Source of the DNA: Deltaproteobacteria bacterium
GTDB taxonomy: Bacteria > Myxococcota_C > UBA6777
Direction of reading: 5' to 3'
NCBI GenBank assembly: GCA_002731275.1
Contig: PCBK01000189.1
Coordinates: 148,249-212,248 of the forward strand
DNA: 64,000 bases
Positions 55,450 through 63,955 of this stretch are shown here, piece by piece. Every line of letters starts with the position of its first letter. Position 1 is the first letter of the stretch. Position numbers and translations under genes: made by a program. The notes beneath the pieces are model-generated. The model had not been told where the DNA came from. It was given only the letters and a program-made list of their open reading frames with translations, and ran no database searches.

Positions 55450-58400
55450 TCACTGTTTCTTGCATAGCAAGGTGACATTGCCTGTCATGTGGGACAGTTC
55501 GTCTTCAAGGCGTCGGACAACAAATCCCCTCGCCTCCAGGAATACCTCGATCTCTTTGGCCGAACGAAAACGGATCTCCCCTTGTGCCTGATTAAAACCA
55601 AAGAATGTCGAAAAACGCTCCGTCCAGCCGTTCACTTTGTCGTGACCAGTGTCGGGATCTGTGTCACGCAAGATAAACAGCCCTCCAGGCCTGACAGCGG
55701 CAATCGCGCGACGTAAGATCTCGTCCTGAAGCTCTCGCTCCCAATAGTGAAGGATGTCGATCAACATCACGACGTCATACGTCTCCTCTGACGTCCACGA
55801 GCGCAGATCGCGCCGCGCAAATGAGAGCGCCTCAACGTCATTGGCGCTCGCCTGTGCGACCTCGATCTTCCCGGCATCATAATCCACTCCAAAGATCGTA
55901 CGTTCTCGCCGCCGCAGGTGTAAATAATGTGCCAGAAAACCATACCCACACCCCAAATCGAGGATCGAACATGCCTTCGGTATATAGGGTTCGATGAACG
56001 TTGGAAATGGATCGATTCGCAGCTTCCAATACGCGTACTGTTCGACATACGGACCGATATACGCATATTGTCGAAGCACCTCTAAGCGCGAAACTGCCGG
56101 CAACCAACGTACAAATTCTTGTGATACATCTTCGTACGTCTCTTTGATCACAGCCTGGACGTGCTTGCGTAGTTTTCTGTGAGAGCTGTATACCTCCTGC
56201 TCATCAGCCGTTATCCGCGGACCAATCTGTGCGATAAATGAGAACTCTCCGACCCGGACTGTTCCCCGACGAAAACATGAGCGCGTGTTGTAAAACACCA
56301 CAGGTAGAATATCCGCCCCAGTCTCCACAGCCAGACGAAACGCTCCAGAATGAAATCGACCGATGTCACCGTAGAGAGAACGTGTCCCTTCAGGAAAAAT
56401 CATGATCGAGCTTGACGCATCGAGCGCTTCTTTTGCGTGCTGTATAACATCTGCAGGGTCACCATCTTCTGGCGAATCAGGTACGAGGATCATCTCGGAC
56501 AATCGCACAAGTGGGCCCATCACGGGCATATCCCAGACCCATCTCTTGACCACCATCCTCAAATCATAAGACAACCGCAGCGCCATAGGGATATCAGCCA
56601 TCGACTGATGGTTGGCGACGAGAATTGCAGGCTTCTCCGGCGATGTATCAAGCTCAATCCACCGCCGTCGTCCGGACGGAAAGTACACGATCAGCAAATC
56701 GGAGACCATCCGCATCAACCCGCGCAGCCTCTTGGGGACGCCCGGAAACAACTTGTGAGCAAGCCACAACAGGGGCAACGCGAAAAAACTCAGCAGCAAC
56801 CAACCAAAAAACCAACCCAACCCCACAAGACTTACGACCCATCTCTTGAAGCTCATCGGACCACCGATCTTGCCCTTTTTTACGACAAAACGCGTGAGCA
56901 TTGGCGTGAGCATCATCGTGGCGCACAACACAGAGACGATCCCGATCAACGCAACGACCCCTACGGAGTAGAGCAGAGGGTGTCGCGCAAAGACCAACGT
57001 TCCCATTCCGAAGATCGTCGTCATCGCAGAGATCAATACAGAGGTCATCGCGTTCTCGACCTCCTGCTCGCCGGTGTAAAGATCGTGGATACTCTGCTTC
57101 ATAAAGAACAGACTGAAATCCACACCAAGCCCCAGCACAAAGATCGACACGACGACATTCAGGAGGTTAAACGAGATCCCCAACCACCCCATCAACCCCA
57201 GTGTCCACAAAAAAGCGAGCAGCAACGGCACGATCGTCGCGAAGACCAGATCGAGATGAAGGCAGCCCAAAAAAACGACAAGGCACACGACGAAGAGCGC
57301 GACCCAGGCGATCACACGAACATCTCGCTGCACCCATGACATGACGTGTTCGACGAGCTGACGGCTCGATAACACAGAAGCATCGGGATACTCTTGTCGA
57401 ATCAACGTCGAGAGCTGAGACGCCGACGTCCCTTCATATGGGCGAATCAATGTCAAAATGTAAAACGCGCCGGCTTCTCGTTGGACACGTTCGGAGAGAA
57501 AGAGTTTTCCGAGGCGAGACGACGCCCGAATAGAAGGCATTGAGACCGTCGAAGCTTTGATATCCGAGAGAACAGGTGCGAAGGTGTTTGGGTGAAAACC
57601 ATACTTCTTGGACGCCTTTGCGAAGGCCTCCTGTAAAGACTTCAAACGCGCCTTGGACCAAAAGCGCCTCCAACGCTTCATTCGGCGTGAGCGCGTATCC
57701 TGAGATGGCCACAGTGGCGCAATCGAGGAAAACCACTTCAACTTTTTTTGTGCTTGAAGACGCTGAAGATGTCGATATACCAAGTCGTTGGCGAACAACG
57801 CCTCCTGTAAGCTGTCCCCCTTCACGACGACTTGCATACTCCCTCTGGGATCGCCCCACACACGACGGAATCGTGCCTCCGCACGCTTTGTATCTGCAGC
57901 GAGCGCCTGCAGCGCGTACACATCCCCTTCAAACCCCACACGTGAGAGCCCCCAGAGTGAGCCAAGAGTGAGGACAAACACAACGCCCCAGATCCAGGTG
58001 GCGTGGGAATCACGCCATCTCGTCAGCTTGTGAGCAAAGGACTTGACGGAGACAAAAGGTAGACGCTCGGCTTTCCCGATACGTTCGAGCAGTGGGGGGA
58101 GCAGAAACAACGTAAAAAAGAGCGCAGCCCCCAGGCTTAAAGCAGCAAAAACACCGACTGTATGTTGCGCACGAAACTCGGCAAAGAGCAAGCAGCCGAA
58201 TGCCGCCATGCTCGTCAGTGCCGCAAGGAGCAAGATCGGCAAGAGTCGCCTGACGAGCACTTTTACGGAGCCTTCGTGTTGTTCAAAGTGTACGCACAAG
58301 TGGATCCCATAGTCGACGGCGATCCCGAGCAGGATCGAACCAAAGGCGAGCGGGATAGCGGACATCTGCTGTTTCCAAAGACCGAGCAAGGCGACCGCGA

Positions 58401-59316
58401 CGACACCACCAAAGACAGGAGGAAGGAGCGCGACAAATAACAGCAGAGGTTGTCGAAAGACGAGCAAAAACAAAAGCACGATCGCAAACAAAGAGAGCGA
58501 AACCGTCAACGCAACGTCCCGCTTGATCTGGCTGCTGTTGTCGTGTGTCCCTCGGTGCCCACCAATCGAGTCGATCGAGACATCAGGATGCACCCTCTTC
58601 GCATCAGCGAAAATGCCGGACAGCTGTTTGAGGAAAGAACCAAGCGCAGCCGTTCGGGTCGTGTCCACAGTCGGTTCAGCGAGTATAAGCAGGTGCCTTT
58701 TGTCCTTGGAGAACCAGTAACCGAGATGAGGATGGATAGAGAAGCCTGCACCGAGCGCTTTGAGCTTTGTGGTGAGGGCTTTACGCCACTGAAAAGGATC
58801 ACGGAGGAGCTGTCTCTTGACCATCAAGCCAGAGGGGAGTCGTAGCTGTTGGAGTACACCTGCGACGGCATGCTCAGCCATTTGGTCGGCTGATTGAGCT
58901 GACCACTCTGTTAGCTGTGTACCTGTAAATAGAACGGCACGTTGTCGCCAAAGTTCTCGCTGAAGCGCGAGCGCATCGGTCATCTCGACGCGGTACATGA
59001 CCCGCTGAAAGACGTTACTTTGCTTGAGAGCTGTTGCGAGTCGATCGGCGACGTTGATCAACGATTGGGGTTTTGCTGGCTGTGAGGAGGGAGTGCGTAG
59101 ATGGATCAACAACCGCTTCATCACGCGAAAACGTCGGAGGGTATCCTTTACATCGGTCAACACAGGATCGTGTTGAGGGAGCATCGAGAGCAGATCTTCG
59201 CGAAACTCAATGCGTGAGACCCCCCATATAGACACCCCAAGCATACACAAGACAAAGACCACCCGCCACCCAAGACGCATCCTCGAATTCGTCGCTGCTT
59301 GTGCTGTTTTGCTCAT
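55450..59316 (-). CDS. RND/MMPL exporter fused to acyltransferase and methyltransferase
   Basis: 1288 residues from the ATG at 59316 (GGAGG 6 bases upstream), which overlaps the upstream stop in ATGA. Residues 1-840: MMPL-type RND exporter with two sets of about six helices and GLGVDFSLFFMKQ and GIAVDYGIHL, typical of HAE3/MMPL transporters. Residues about 870-1080: lysophosphatidate-type acyltransferase with NHQSMADI (NHxxxxD) and FPEGTRS. Residues about 1130-1288: SAM methyltransferase with ILDLGCGYGFLAHYL. All three activities occur as separate genes in aryl-polyene and related lipid clusters; here they are one chain. No stop or frameshift interrupts the joins. Confidence 0.92.
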   Translation of the reverse strand: MSKTAQAATNSRMRLGWRVVFVLCMLGVSIWGVSRIEFREDLLSMLPQHDPVLTDVKDTLRRFRVMKRLLIHLRTPSSQPAKPQSLINVADRLATALKQSNVFQRVMYRVEMTDALALQRELWRQRAVLFTGTQLTEWSAQSADQMAEHAVAGVLQQLRLPSGLMVKRQLLRDPFQWRKALTTKLKALGAGFSIHPHLGYWFSKDKRHLLILAEPTVDTTRTAALGSFLKQLSGIFADAKRVHPDVSIDSIGGHRGTHDNSSQIKRDVALTVSLSLFAIVLLFLLVFRQPLLLFVALLPPVFGGVVAVALLGLWKQQMSAIPLAFGSILLGIAVDYGIHLCVHFEQHEGSVKVLVRRLLPILLLAALTSMAAFGCLLFAEFRAQHTVGVFAALSLGAALFFTLFLLPPLLERIGKAERLPFVSVKSFAHKLTRWRDSHATWIWGVVFVLTLGSLWGLSRVGFEGDVYALQALAADTKRAEARFRRVWGDPRGSMQVVVKGDSLQEALFANDLVYRHLQRLQAQKKLKWFSSIAPLWPSQDTRSRRMKRWRRFWSKARLKSLQEAFAKASKKYGFHPNTFAPVLSDIKASTVSMPSIRASSRLGKLFLSERVQREAGAFYILTLIRPYEGTSASQLSTLIRQEYPDASVLSSRQLVEHVMSWVQRDVRVIAWVALFVVCLVVFLGCLHLDLVFATIVPLLLAFLWTLGLMGWLGISFNLLNVVVSIFVLGLGVDFSLFFMKQSIHDLYTGEQEVENAMTSVLISAMTTIFGMGTLVFARHPLLYSVGVVALIGIVSVLCATMMLTPMLTRFVVKKGKIGGPMSFKRWVVSLVGLGWFFGWLLLSFFALPLLWLAHKLFPGVPKRLRGLMRMVSDLLIVYFPSGRRRWIELDTSPEKPAILVANHQSMADIPMALRLSYDLRMVVKRWVWDMPVMGPLVRLSEMILVPDSPEDGDPADVIQHAKEALDASSSIMIFPEGTRSLYGDIGRFHSGAFRLAVETGADILPVVFYNTRSCFRRGTVRVGEFSFIAQIGPRITADEQEVYSSHRKLRKHVQAVIKETYEDVSQEFVRWLPAVSRLEVLRQYAYIGPYVEQYAYWKLRIDPFPTFIEPYIPKACSILDLGCGYGFLAHYLHLRRRERTIFGVDYDAGKIEVAQASANDVEALSFARRDLRSWTSEETYDVVMLIDILHYWERELQDEILRRAIAAVRPGGLFILRDTDPDTGHDKVNGWTERFSTFFGFNQAQGEIRFRSAKEIEVFLEARGFVVRRLEDELSHMTGNVTLLCKKQ

Positions 59317-60755
59317 GCACGACCTCCAGCATCTTCTGTGCTGGTCTTGCGGATAAACTGCATGAGAATATAGGATGAGAGGCCGAGTAACAAACCGACA
59401 AGGACGGCGAGGAGCATACTTCCAAGTAACCAGGGGACGACTTTTGCGCTGGCAAATGCCCATATAGACGACCAAGTTGAAAAGTCTCCCAACCACGCAC
59501 CTGTCGTCTGCCCTGTCAGCAAAAAGTGTCCAATCCACAGCGAAGCCATCGTGATCGGGATAGGCATGGGACCAAAAGAGATGTTGCTTGCGGCGAGCAC
59601 GACGATCTTGTTCATCTTGAAGATGTGCGCGAGGTAGGCGGCGACGAGCATCTGGTAGCCCCAAATGGGAACGATCCCCATAAACGCACCGAATCCGACG
59701 GCGACGGCGAGCTCTGCGTTAGATTGCTTTGCGCTCTCCACCTCTCCACGCCAAAAAGCGAGCATCTTTTGATGAAATGTCAACTCTTGTTGAGGTGCAA
59801 AGCGCAGCTTCACCTTCTTTTTGGGCAGTGGAGAGAGTAAGCGAAAGAACAGGAAGGAGTTGAGCAAGCTGATACGCAAAAAATCACGGATGGTCCGAAA
59901 GTGAGAGATACGTTCTTCCTTGGGTGGGTAGTAGACATCGATTGGGACGGCTCTCAGTGGGATACCTGCCCAAGCAGAACGTACGAGAACTTCAACTTCA
60001 AACTCGTAGCGCCCTGTACGACACTGAAGCGCGAGGATATGGGGCACGGGATAGGCCCTGAATCCGCTCTGTGAATCGGGAAGTGGTCGCCCGGCGATCA
60101 CACGTAGCCAAAAGTTGGAGAAGCCTCGTCCAAAGCGGCTCTTCCAGGTAATATTTTGATTCTTCCCAAAATGTCGGCTCCCCACGATAAGCGCGTCGGG
60201 TTCTTGTCGTATCTTATCGAGGAAAGTTGGGATGTCATCGGGATCATGTTGTCCATCGGAGTCGATCGTAATGGCGACGTCCCAACCGAGCTCGTGAGCA
60301 CGTTTGAAGCCAGCCATCAACGCACCACCTTTCCCCTGATTGGACGAGAGGCGTATGACTTCAACACCGATCTCTTCAGCATGTGCTTCGAGCAAGGTTG
60401 CCGTCTGATCCGTCGAACCATCGTCTACAACGATCACATCATCAAGGTAACGCTTTGCACCACGCAAGACATCGAGCAGAGTGCCACCGTGATTGTATGT
60501 CGGCACAAGGACACCCACACGAACGTCGTGTTCAATGGGCTCTTGGATAGGAGCTGTAGACTCTACGCCTTCGACGCTTGAAGGGTTTGTACCTTCACCT
60601 TGTTTCTGTGCATGTTCAACCGTGGCTCTTTTGTTTGCGGTCTCTCGCAAAACGCTCTCCTCTATCGATAGAGATGGGATACATTGGCTCTTCCCAACAT
60701 AAGGCCGTCGGAGCCAAAAAAGAATGGGGGAAATGAGACGTACACAAGAGGGCAT
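59313..60755 (-). CDS. glycosyltransferase family 2 with DUF2062 domain
   Basis: 480 residues. GT-A fold at about 75-300: VLVPTYNHGGTL, DVIVVDDGSTD and the DSDGQHDPDD metal-binding DxD region; the sequence resembles polyisoprenyl-phosphate sugar transferases. Residues 320-465 are the membrane-embedded DUF2062 domain (VAVGFGAFMGIVPIWGYQ, four helices). The fusion GT2-DUF2062 is characteristic of aryl-polyene-type clusters. The ATG at 60755 lacks a good ribosome site, so the true start could be further in; the first 70 residues are variable. Stop overlaps the next start by 4 bases, so translation is coupled. Confidence 0.87.
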   Translation of the reverse strand: MPSCVRLISPILFWLRRPYVGKSQCIPSLSIEESVLRETANKRATVEHAQKQGEGTNPSSVEGVESTAPIQEPIEHDVRVGVLVPTYNHGGTLLDVLRGAKRYLDDVIVVDDGSTDQTATLLEAHAEEIGVEVIRLSSNQGKGGALMAGFKRAHELGWDVAITIDSDGQHDPDDIPTFLDKIRQEPDALIVGSRHFGKNQNITWKSRFGRGFSNFWLRVIAGRPLPDSQSGFRAYPVPHILALQCRTGRYEFEVEVLVRSAWAGIPLRAVPIDVYYPPKEERISHFRTIRDFLRISLLNSFLFFRLLSPLPKKKVKLRFAPQQELTFHQKMLAFWRGEVESAKQSNAELAVAVGFGAFMGIVPIWGYQMLVAAYLAHIFKMNKIVVLAASNISFGPMPIPITMASLWIGHFLLTGQTTGAWLGDFSTWSSIWAFASAKVVPWLLGSMLLAVLVGLLLGLSSYILMQFIRKTSTEDAGGRA

Positions 60756-60876
60756 ACTAGGCCGCGATGTGGAAAATGTCGACCTTTTTTAAAGATACAT
60801 TCCCCCCTGCCGTCTTTCTCAACGTTGTCCACCTTCTTTGAAGTCAACAATTGGGGTTGCGAATTGTCCGTAACTG

Positions 60877-60892
60877 TTCTATTCTCATAGAA
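60877..60892. promoter_or_regulatory. TTCTAT-TCTC-ATAGAA inverted repeat
   Basis: A perfect 6-bp dyad in the 191-base divergent region between the glycosyltransferase gene and the gene at 60947, 55 bases before that ATG. Candidate operator; weak evidence. Confidence 0.3.
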
Positions 60893-60946
60893 TCATGCTG
60901 ACATCATCTGTCACCCTTGTAGTGCTTGCATCTTGGAGCGTTTTTC

Positions 60947-62059
60947 ATGATTTGGAAGAAATTGTGTTGTGTTATGATCTTTGTCTCGACATATGTGTCG
61001 TATTCACCGACCTCATACGCCCAAGAGCAGTGGAAGACCAACCACTATATCAACATGGCGCGAGAGGCACTTGCGCTCGGTGAGACCAAAAAGTGGGAGA
61101 ACGCCTTACGGCAGGCAGAGCGAACATTTGAGGCTGAGAAAGGTCGCATGAACTTCTCAGAACGCAACAACTTCAAGCTCTGGTTGTCTCTCTTTTGGTC
61201 CAAATACCACCAATTTAAAGGGACTCCCCCTGCGGTCAAAAACGTTCGTCAGTTTGAAAATCTCTCCACTTTCTCTGCCTACATCAAAAAGCTAGAGAAG
61301 AGCATCGCACACCTGCAAAAAGGGATGAAGCACATCAAATCCTACAACTTGATGTATATGCAGATCGCGCAGCGTTCGAACTTTCAGCAGCAAATCTACC
61401 TACAAGCATCGCTCAGCCAAGAGCGCGACCTCGAAGGTCAGATACGCTCAAACAAGATCTATCTCGCCTTTCTCAAGTACGCACTCGCCGACAAACAGGG
61501 GAAAGCCAAGACACAAAAGCGCATCAAGTTGACAGACAAACAGCTACAGCAGCTCAAGCAACAGGCGAGAAAAGCACGTGAGCGCTATACTGCGCTCAAA
61601 GAAGGACAAGACAAGCTCGGCAAAAAGATCGCCCAGGCACAGACCAAGTTCTCGGCGCTTCAAAAGAGCATCAACGGACGCGCCGCGACCTCCGCAGTCC
61701 TCACTTGGACAGGTGTCGCCATGGCAGTGATCGGCGCTGGAGGGGTGGGGGTTGGGATCTACTTCATCATCGAAGGCAACAATACAGCGTACAACGCTGC
61801 TCAGCGTCAACAATACTCGGACATTGGCCTCTACACCACCATCGGCGCTGGTGGTGGGTTTGTCCTTGGACTGACGACCATGTTGATTGGGATCGCGACA
61901 AGCCCTGGCAAAAAAGTTCGAGAGCGCGCGGTCATCGACTCACACAATGTCCACCTCGACACCCCCAAATCGATCAGCCTCTTTCGCCCAACCCCCTCTC
62001 ACCTTCACAGGCACCTCCCCCCACACAGCCCAAACACACAGACCTTCGGCTCTTGGTAA
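60947..62059 (+). CDS. exported coiled-coil protein with two membrane helices, unknown function
   Basis: 370 residues from the ATG at 60947, with TTGGAG 9 bases upstream; an earlier TTG at 60926 precedes it. Signal peptide to about SYA-QEQ near residue 25. Residues 30-250 are helical, Lys/Gln-rich, with a coiled coil at about 185-245 (KLTDKQLQQLKQQARKARER). Two Gly-rich membrane helices at about 255-275 (VLTWTGVAMAVIGAGGVGVG) and 300-320 (IGAGGGFVLGLTTMLIGI), and a Pro/His-rich end. Layout resembles PEGA/TPR envelope proteins of myxobacteria, but I see neither domain. Unrecognised. Confidence 0.75.
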   Translation: MIWKKLCCVMIFVSTYVSYSPTSYAQEQWKTNHYINMAREALALGETKKWENALRQAERTFEAEKGRMNFSERNNFKLWLSLFWSKYHQFKGTPPAVKNVRQFENLSTFSAYIKKLEKSIAHLQKGMKHIKSYNLMYMQIAQRSNFQQQIYLQASLSQERDLEGQIRSNKIYLAFLKYALADKQGKAKTQKRIKLTDKQLQQLKQQARKARERYTALKEGQDKLGKKIAQAQTKFSALQKSINGRAATSAVLTWTGVAMAVIGAGGVGVGIYFIIEGNNTAYNAAQRQQYSDIGLYTTIGAGGGFVLGLTTMLIGIATSPGKKVRERAVIDSHNVHLDTPKSISLFRPTPSHLHRHLPPHSPNTQTFGSW

Positions 62060-62212
62060 GCGTTTGGCGCCCCACAGCTCTATTCTGGCACACTCTCGCG
62101 ATCATTTGGACGTATTTTCGTCGCGATTAGATACAATCGTTGACTTCTTGCGTTTAAACCTGAAAGATATCCTGGGAAGCACGCAAACCCACAAACAAAG
62201 GAAGTCGAAATC

Positions 62213-63028
62213 ATGAACACGCTCTTCAGACTCGTGAATACGCTCTTTTTGCTTATTTGTGTAAGCAGTTTGGCCCTCGCAGACGTCGCACCACCAAAGA
62301 TCATACAAAAGCCACAACGTCCACTTCTTCTCCAAAAAAGAACGCCTGTCAAACACAAAATCCGTGCATTCAAGAGTGCCAAACTTACCTTAAAGAGTCG
62401 TGCACTGCGCGTTCACAAACAGACCGTTTCCTTTCATCCCGATGCGAGACGACGCAAGCGTCGTTACAAGGTCTACCACTTTCGTAAACAAGCCTTCTTC
62501 AAACGCTTCTCCTCTCTGAAGGCCGCTGATGGTCAAACGATCAAGGTGATCATCCAACACACACGCACCAAGCGGGCACAGATCCCAGTTGGCACCATTA
62601 CAACCATTCACCATCAATGTATGATTGTCCCCAAAAAGCCTGCATCCAAGCGCGCTATCCCCAAAGCATCCAAGCCAACGTTGTACATCCTCCCACAACA
62701 AAAATACAGACTGCTACGTGACAACGTTGTCGGAAAAATGGCGAGCCTTCCGATCGAGCAAGGTAAGGCGGTCACCTTTAAAGGCGCGCCTATGATGTCA
62801 TTTAACCTGATCTCACCATATCGTCGCAGTGCTGTGTATATGAAAGTCCTCCTCCCAAAGGCCGCGTATGACAAAACACGCAAGCAATCCCCCAAGGCGA
62901 GTGTGCTGTTGATCCAATTCACAAAAGTCCACAAACGCAGATATCAACCCCCTCGCGGCCTGCCCTCCCCCAGAGGTGGCTTCCTCCATGTAAAATATGT
63001 GGCAAATATCATCAAAGTTATCAAGTAA
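62213..63028 (+). CDS. exported basic protein, unknown function
   Basis: 271 residues; AAAGGAAG lies 8 bases before the ATG. Signal peptide LVNTLFLLICVSSLALA, cleavage before DVAPP. The mature protein is unusually basic throughout (for example KRTPVKHKIRAFKSAKL, PDARRRKRRYKVYHF) with one Cys and beta-like C-terminal segments. No family recognised. 153 bases after the coiled-coil gene, so it may share its transcript. Confidence 0.7.
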   Translation: MNTLFRLVNTLFLLICVSSLALADVAPPKIIQKPQRPLLLQKRTPVKHKIRAFKSAKLTLKSRALRVHKQTVSFHPDARRRKRRYKVYHFRKQAFFKRFSSLKAADGQTIKVIIQHTRTKRAQIPVGTITTIHHQCMIVPKKPASKRAIPKASKPTLYILPQQKYRLLRDNVVGKMASLPIEQGKAVTFKGAPMMSFNLISPYRRSAVYMKVLLPKAAYDKTRKQSPKASVLLIQFTKVHKRRYQPPRGLPSPRGGFLHVKYVANIIKVIK

Positions 63029-63188
63029 AATCAAACACCTGCCATTCTCCCTCAAAAAAAGTAAAGAAAAAGTGAACTCCTGTTGAACGCCAGCCGTAGA
63101 CACATACAGAACGAGAGAGAACACTCAAACAATCACAGTCAAGAGACTCTCTTTTCTTTTGTATTCCAAGAAGTAACAGGATAAAACA

Positions 63189-63305
63189 ATGACGAGCGTA
63201 TCATATCACTCCACAACAAACACCTCCCCCGCTTTCACTTCCGTGAACACCAAGGGTCGTGCTCGTCGTAAACGTCGCCTCAAACGGAGACGTAGAAAAC
63301 AGTAA
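63189..63305 (+). CDS. 38-residue Arg/Lys-rich ORF, leader peptide or tiny basic protein
   Basis: ATG at 63189 with CAGGA 7 bases upstream; stop TAA at 63303-63305. The first 21 residues are Ser/Thr-rich (MTSVSYHSTTNTSPAF), the last 17 are KGRARRKRRLKRRRRKQ, with ten Arg/Lys codons in the final 13. It is below usual annotation size. The last base of the stop codon is the first base of a hairpin that competes with a terminator (63305-63374), the layout of an amino-acid attenuator leader. The alternative is a small ribosome-associated basic protein such as bacterial COX24-like peptides followed by its own terminator; the N-terminal half does not match those. Confidence 0.6.
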   Translation: MTSVSYHSTTNTSPAFTSVNTKGRARRKRRLKRRRRKQ

Positions 63306-63354
63306 GACGGTATCCAATTCCATCCACACAACGTGATGAGAACTGATACCGTCT
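63305..63354 (+). promoter_or_regulatory. antiterminator-like hairpin, mutually exclusive with the terminator
   Basis: AGACGGTATC at 63305-63314 pairs perfectly (10 bp) with GATACCGTCT at 63345-63354. The last six bases of the 3' arm are also the 5' arm of the terminator stem, so both cannot form together. A ribosome ending on the 38-residue ORF would cover the 5' arm and favour termination; one stalled in the Arg/Lys codons would leave it free and favour readthrough. Confidence 0.6.
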
Positions 63355-63374
63355 GAGACCCAGACGGTTTTTTT
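63348..63374 (+). terminator. Rho-independent terminator
   Basis: Stem ACCGTCTG (63348-63355) with CAGACGGT (63361-63368), 5-base loop, then seven T in total (63368-63374), the first of which pairs in the stem. The strongest intrinsic terminator in the window. Confidence 0.85.
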
Positions 63375-63788
63375 GTATCCAATCCCCAAACATAAAACAT
63401 AACATATGAGTTGCTTCGGCGGACATCACACAGAGGCTAAAACCTCGGACAAGTGAACAGTTTGTTTTTATTTGTCTATCCTTTGTGACATCCAATGATT
63501 GACTTCAGTCGGAATATTCTCCGCGCCTCCAAATGTGGAAGGATGCCTGATAGCCTTGTCTTCGGGCGCAGCGAAGACAAGCGAGCTGCACGTCATAAAG
63601 CAACGTTCTGCTACGGCGGACATCGTACTTGAGGTCAGAATAAGCGCCCTATACGGGTTGATTCGTCTGCTCATTTGCGACATCCACATCGACGAACCTT
63701 ATCTCCATCCCTTTGGAGAGTAAAAGGATGATTACGCCGATGCACCAGAGCAACCAACGCAACTCATATATCATATTACTCTGATTTC
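63375..63788 (+). other. intergenic leader between terminator and tRNA array
   Basis: 414 bases without a supported gene. A 10-bp hairpin CTTGTCTTCG/CGAAGACAAG (63555-63564 and 63572-63581, 7-base loop) is followed by no T-run. A 15-base direct repeat GCT(T/A)CGGCGGACATC occurs near 63413 and 63610. AT-rich CATATATCATATTAC just before the first tRNA may be its -10 region. Confidence 0.5.
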
Positions 63789-63860
63789 GGGTCCGTAACT
63801 CAACGGCAGAGTACCTGGCTTTTAACCAGGGAGTTGTGGGTTCAAATCCCACCGGGCCTA
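63789..63860 (+). tRNA. tRNA-Lys(TTT), copy 1
   Basis: 72 bases without encoded CCA. Acceptor GGGTCCG/CGGGCCT with G-T at the terminal pair and T-G at the fourth; D stem ACTC/GAGT with a 7-base loop; anticodon stem CCTGG/CCAGG around CTTTTAA, giving anticodon TTT; variable loop GAGTT; T stem GTGGG/CCCAC with TTCAAAT. All arms close. The weak terminal pair is unusual. Confidence 0.9.
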
Positions 63861-63871
63861 CTTACATTTCT

Positions 63872-63944
63872 GAGTCCGTGGCCGAATGGTTGAGGCACCA
63901 AACTTTTAATTTGGGTGATGTGGGTTCGAGTCCCACCGGGCTTA
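63872..63944 (+). tRNA. tRNA-Lys(TTT), diverged copy 2
   Basis: 73 bases without CCA. Acceptor GAGTCCG/CGGGCTT (same G-T and T-G pairs as copy 1); D stem GCC/GGC with a 10-base loop containing GGTT; anticodon stem CCAAA/TTTGG around CTTTTAA, anticodon TTT; T arm GTGGG-TTCGAGT-CCCAC. The T arm matches copy 1, the D arm and anticodon stem do not. The 11-base spacers before (CTTACATTTCT) and after (CTAACATTTCC) are near-identical, so the array grew by tandem duplication. Confidence 0.85.
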
Positions 63945-63955
63945 CTAACATTTCC

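Noticed and set aside
59317-59664. N-terminal extension of the exporter fusion
   Set aside because: The extra 116 codons overlap the glycosyltransferase gene in another frame; GGAGG and the ATGA overlap support the start at 59316.
63189-63305. Ribosomal protein bL34, bS21 or THX
   Set aside because: Size and charge are comparable but none of the family signatures is present in the Ser/Thr-rich first half.
63499-63723. 74-codon ORF upstream of the tRNA array
   Set aside because: TTG start, no ribosome site, spans the 10-bp hairpin and a repeated 15-mer; more likely noncoding leader.
63872-63944. tRNA-Leu or tRNA-Ser because of the GGCCGAATGGTTGAGGC D arm
   Set aside because: The variable loop is only five bases and the anticodon is TTT, so Lys is the consistent reading.
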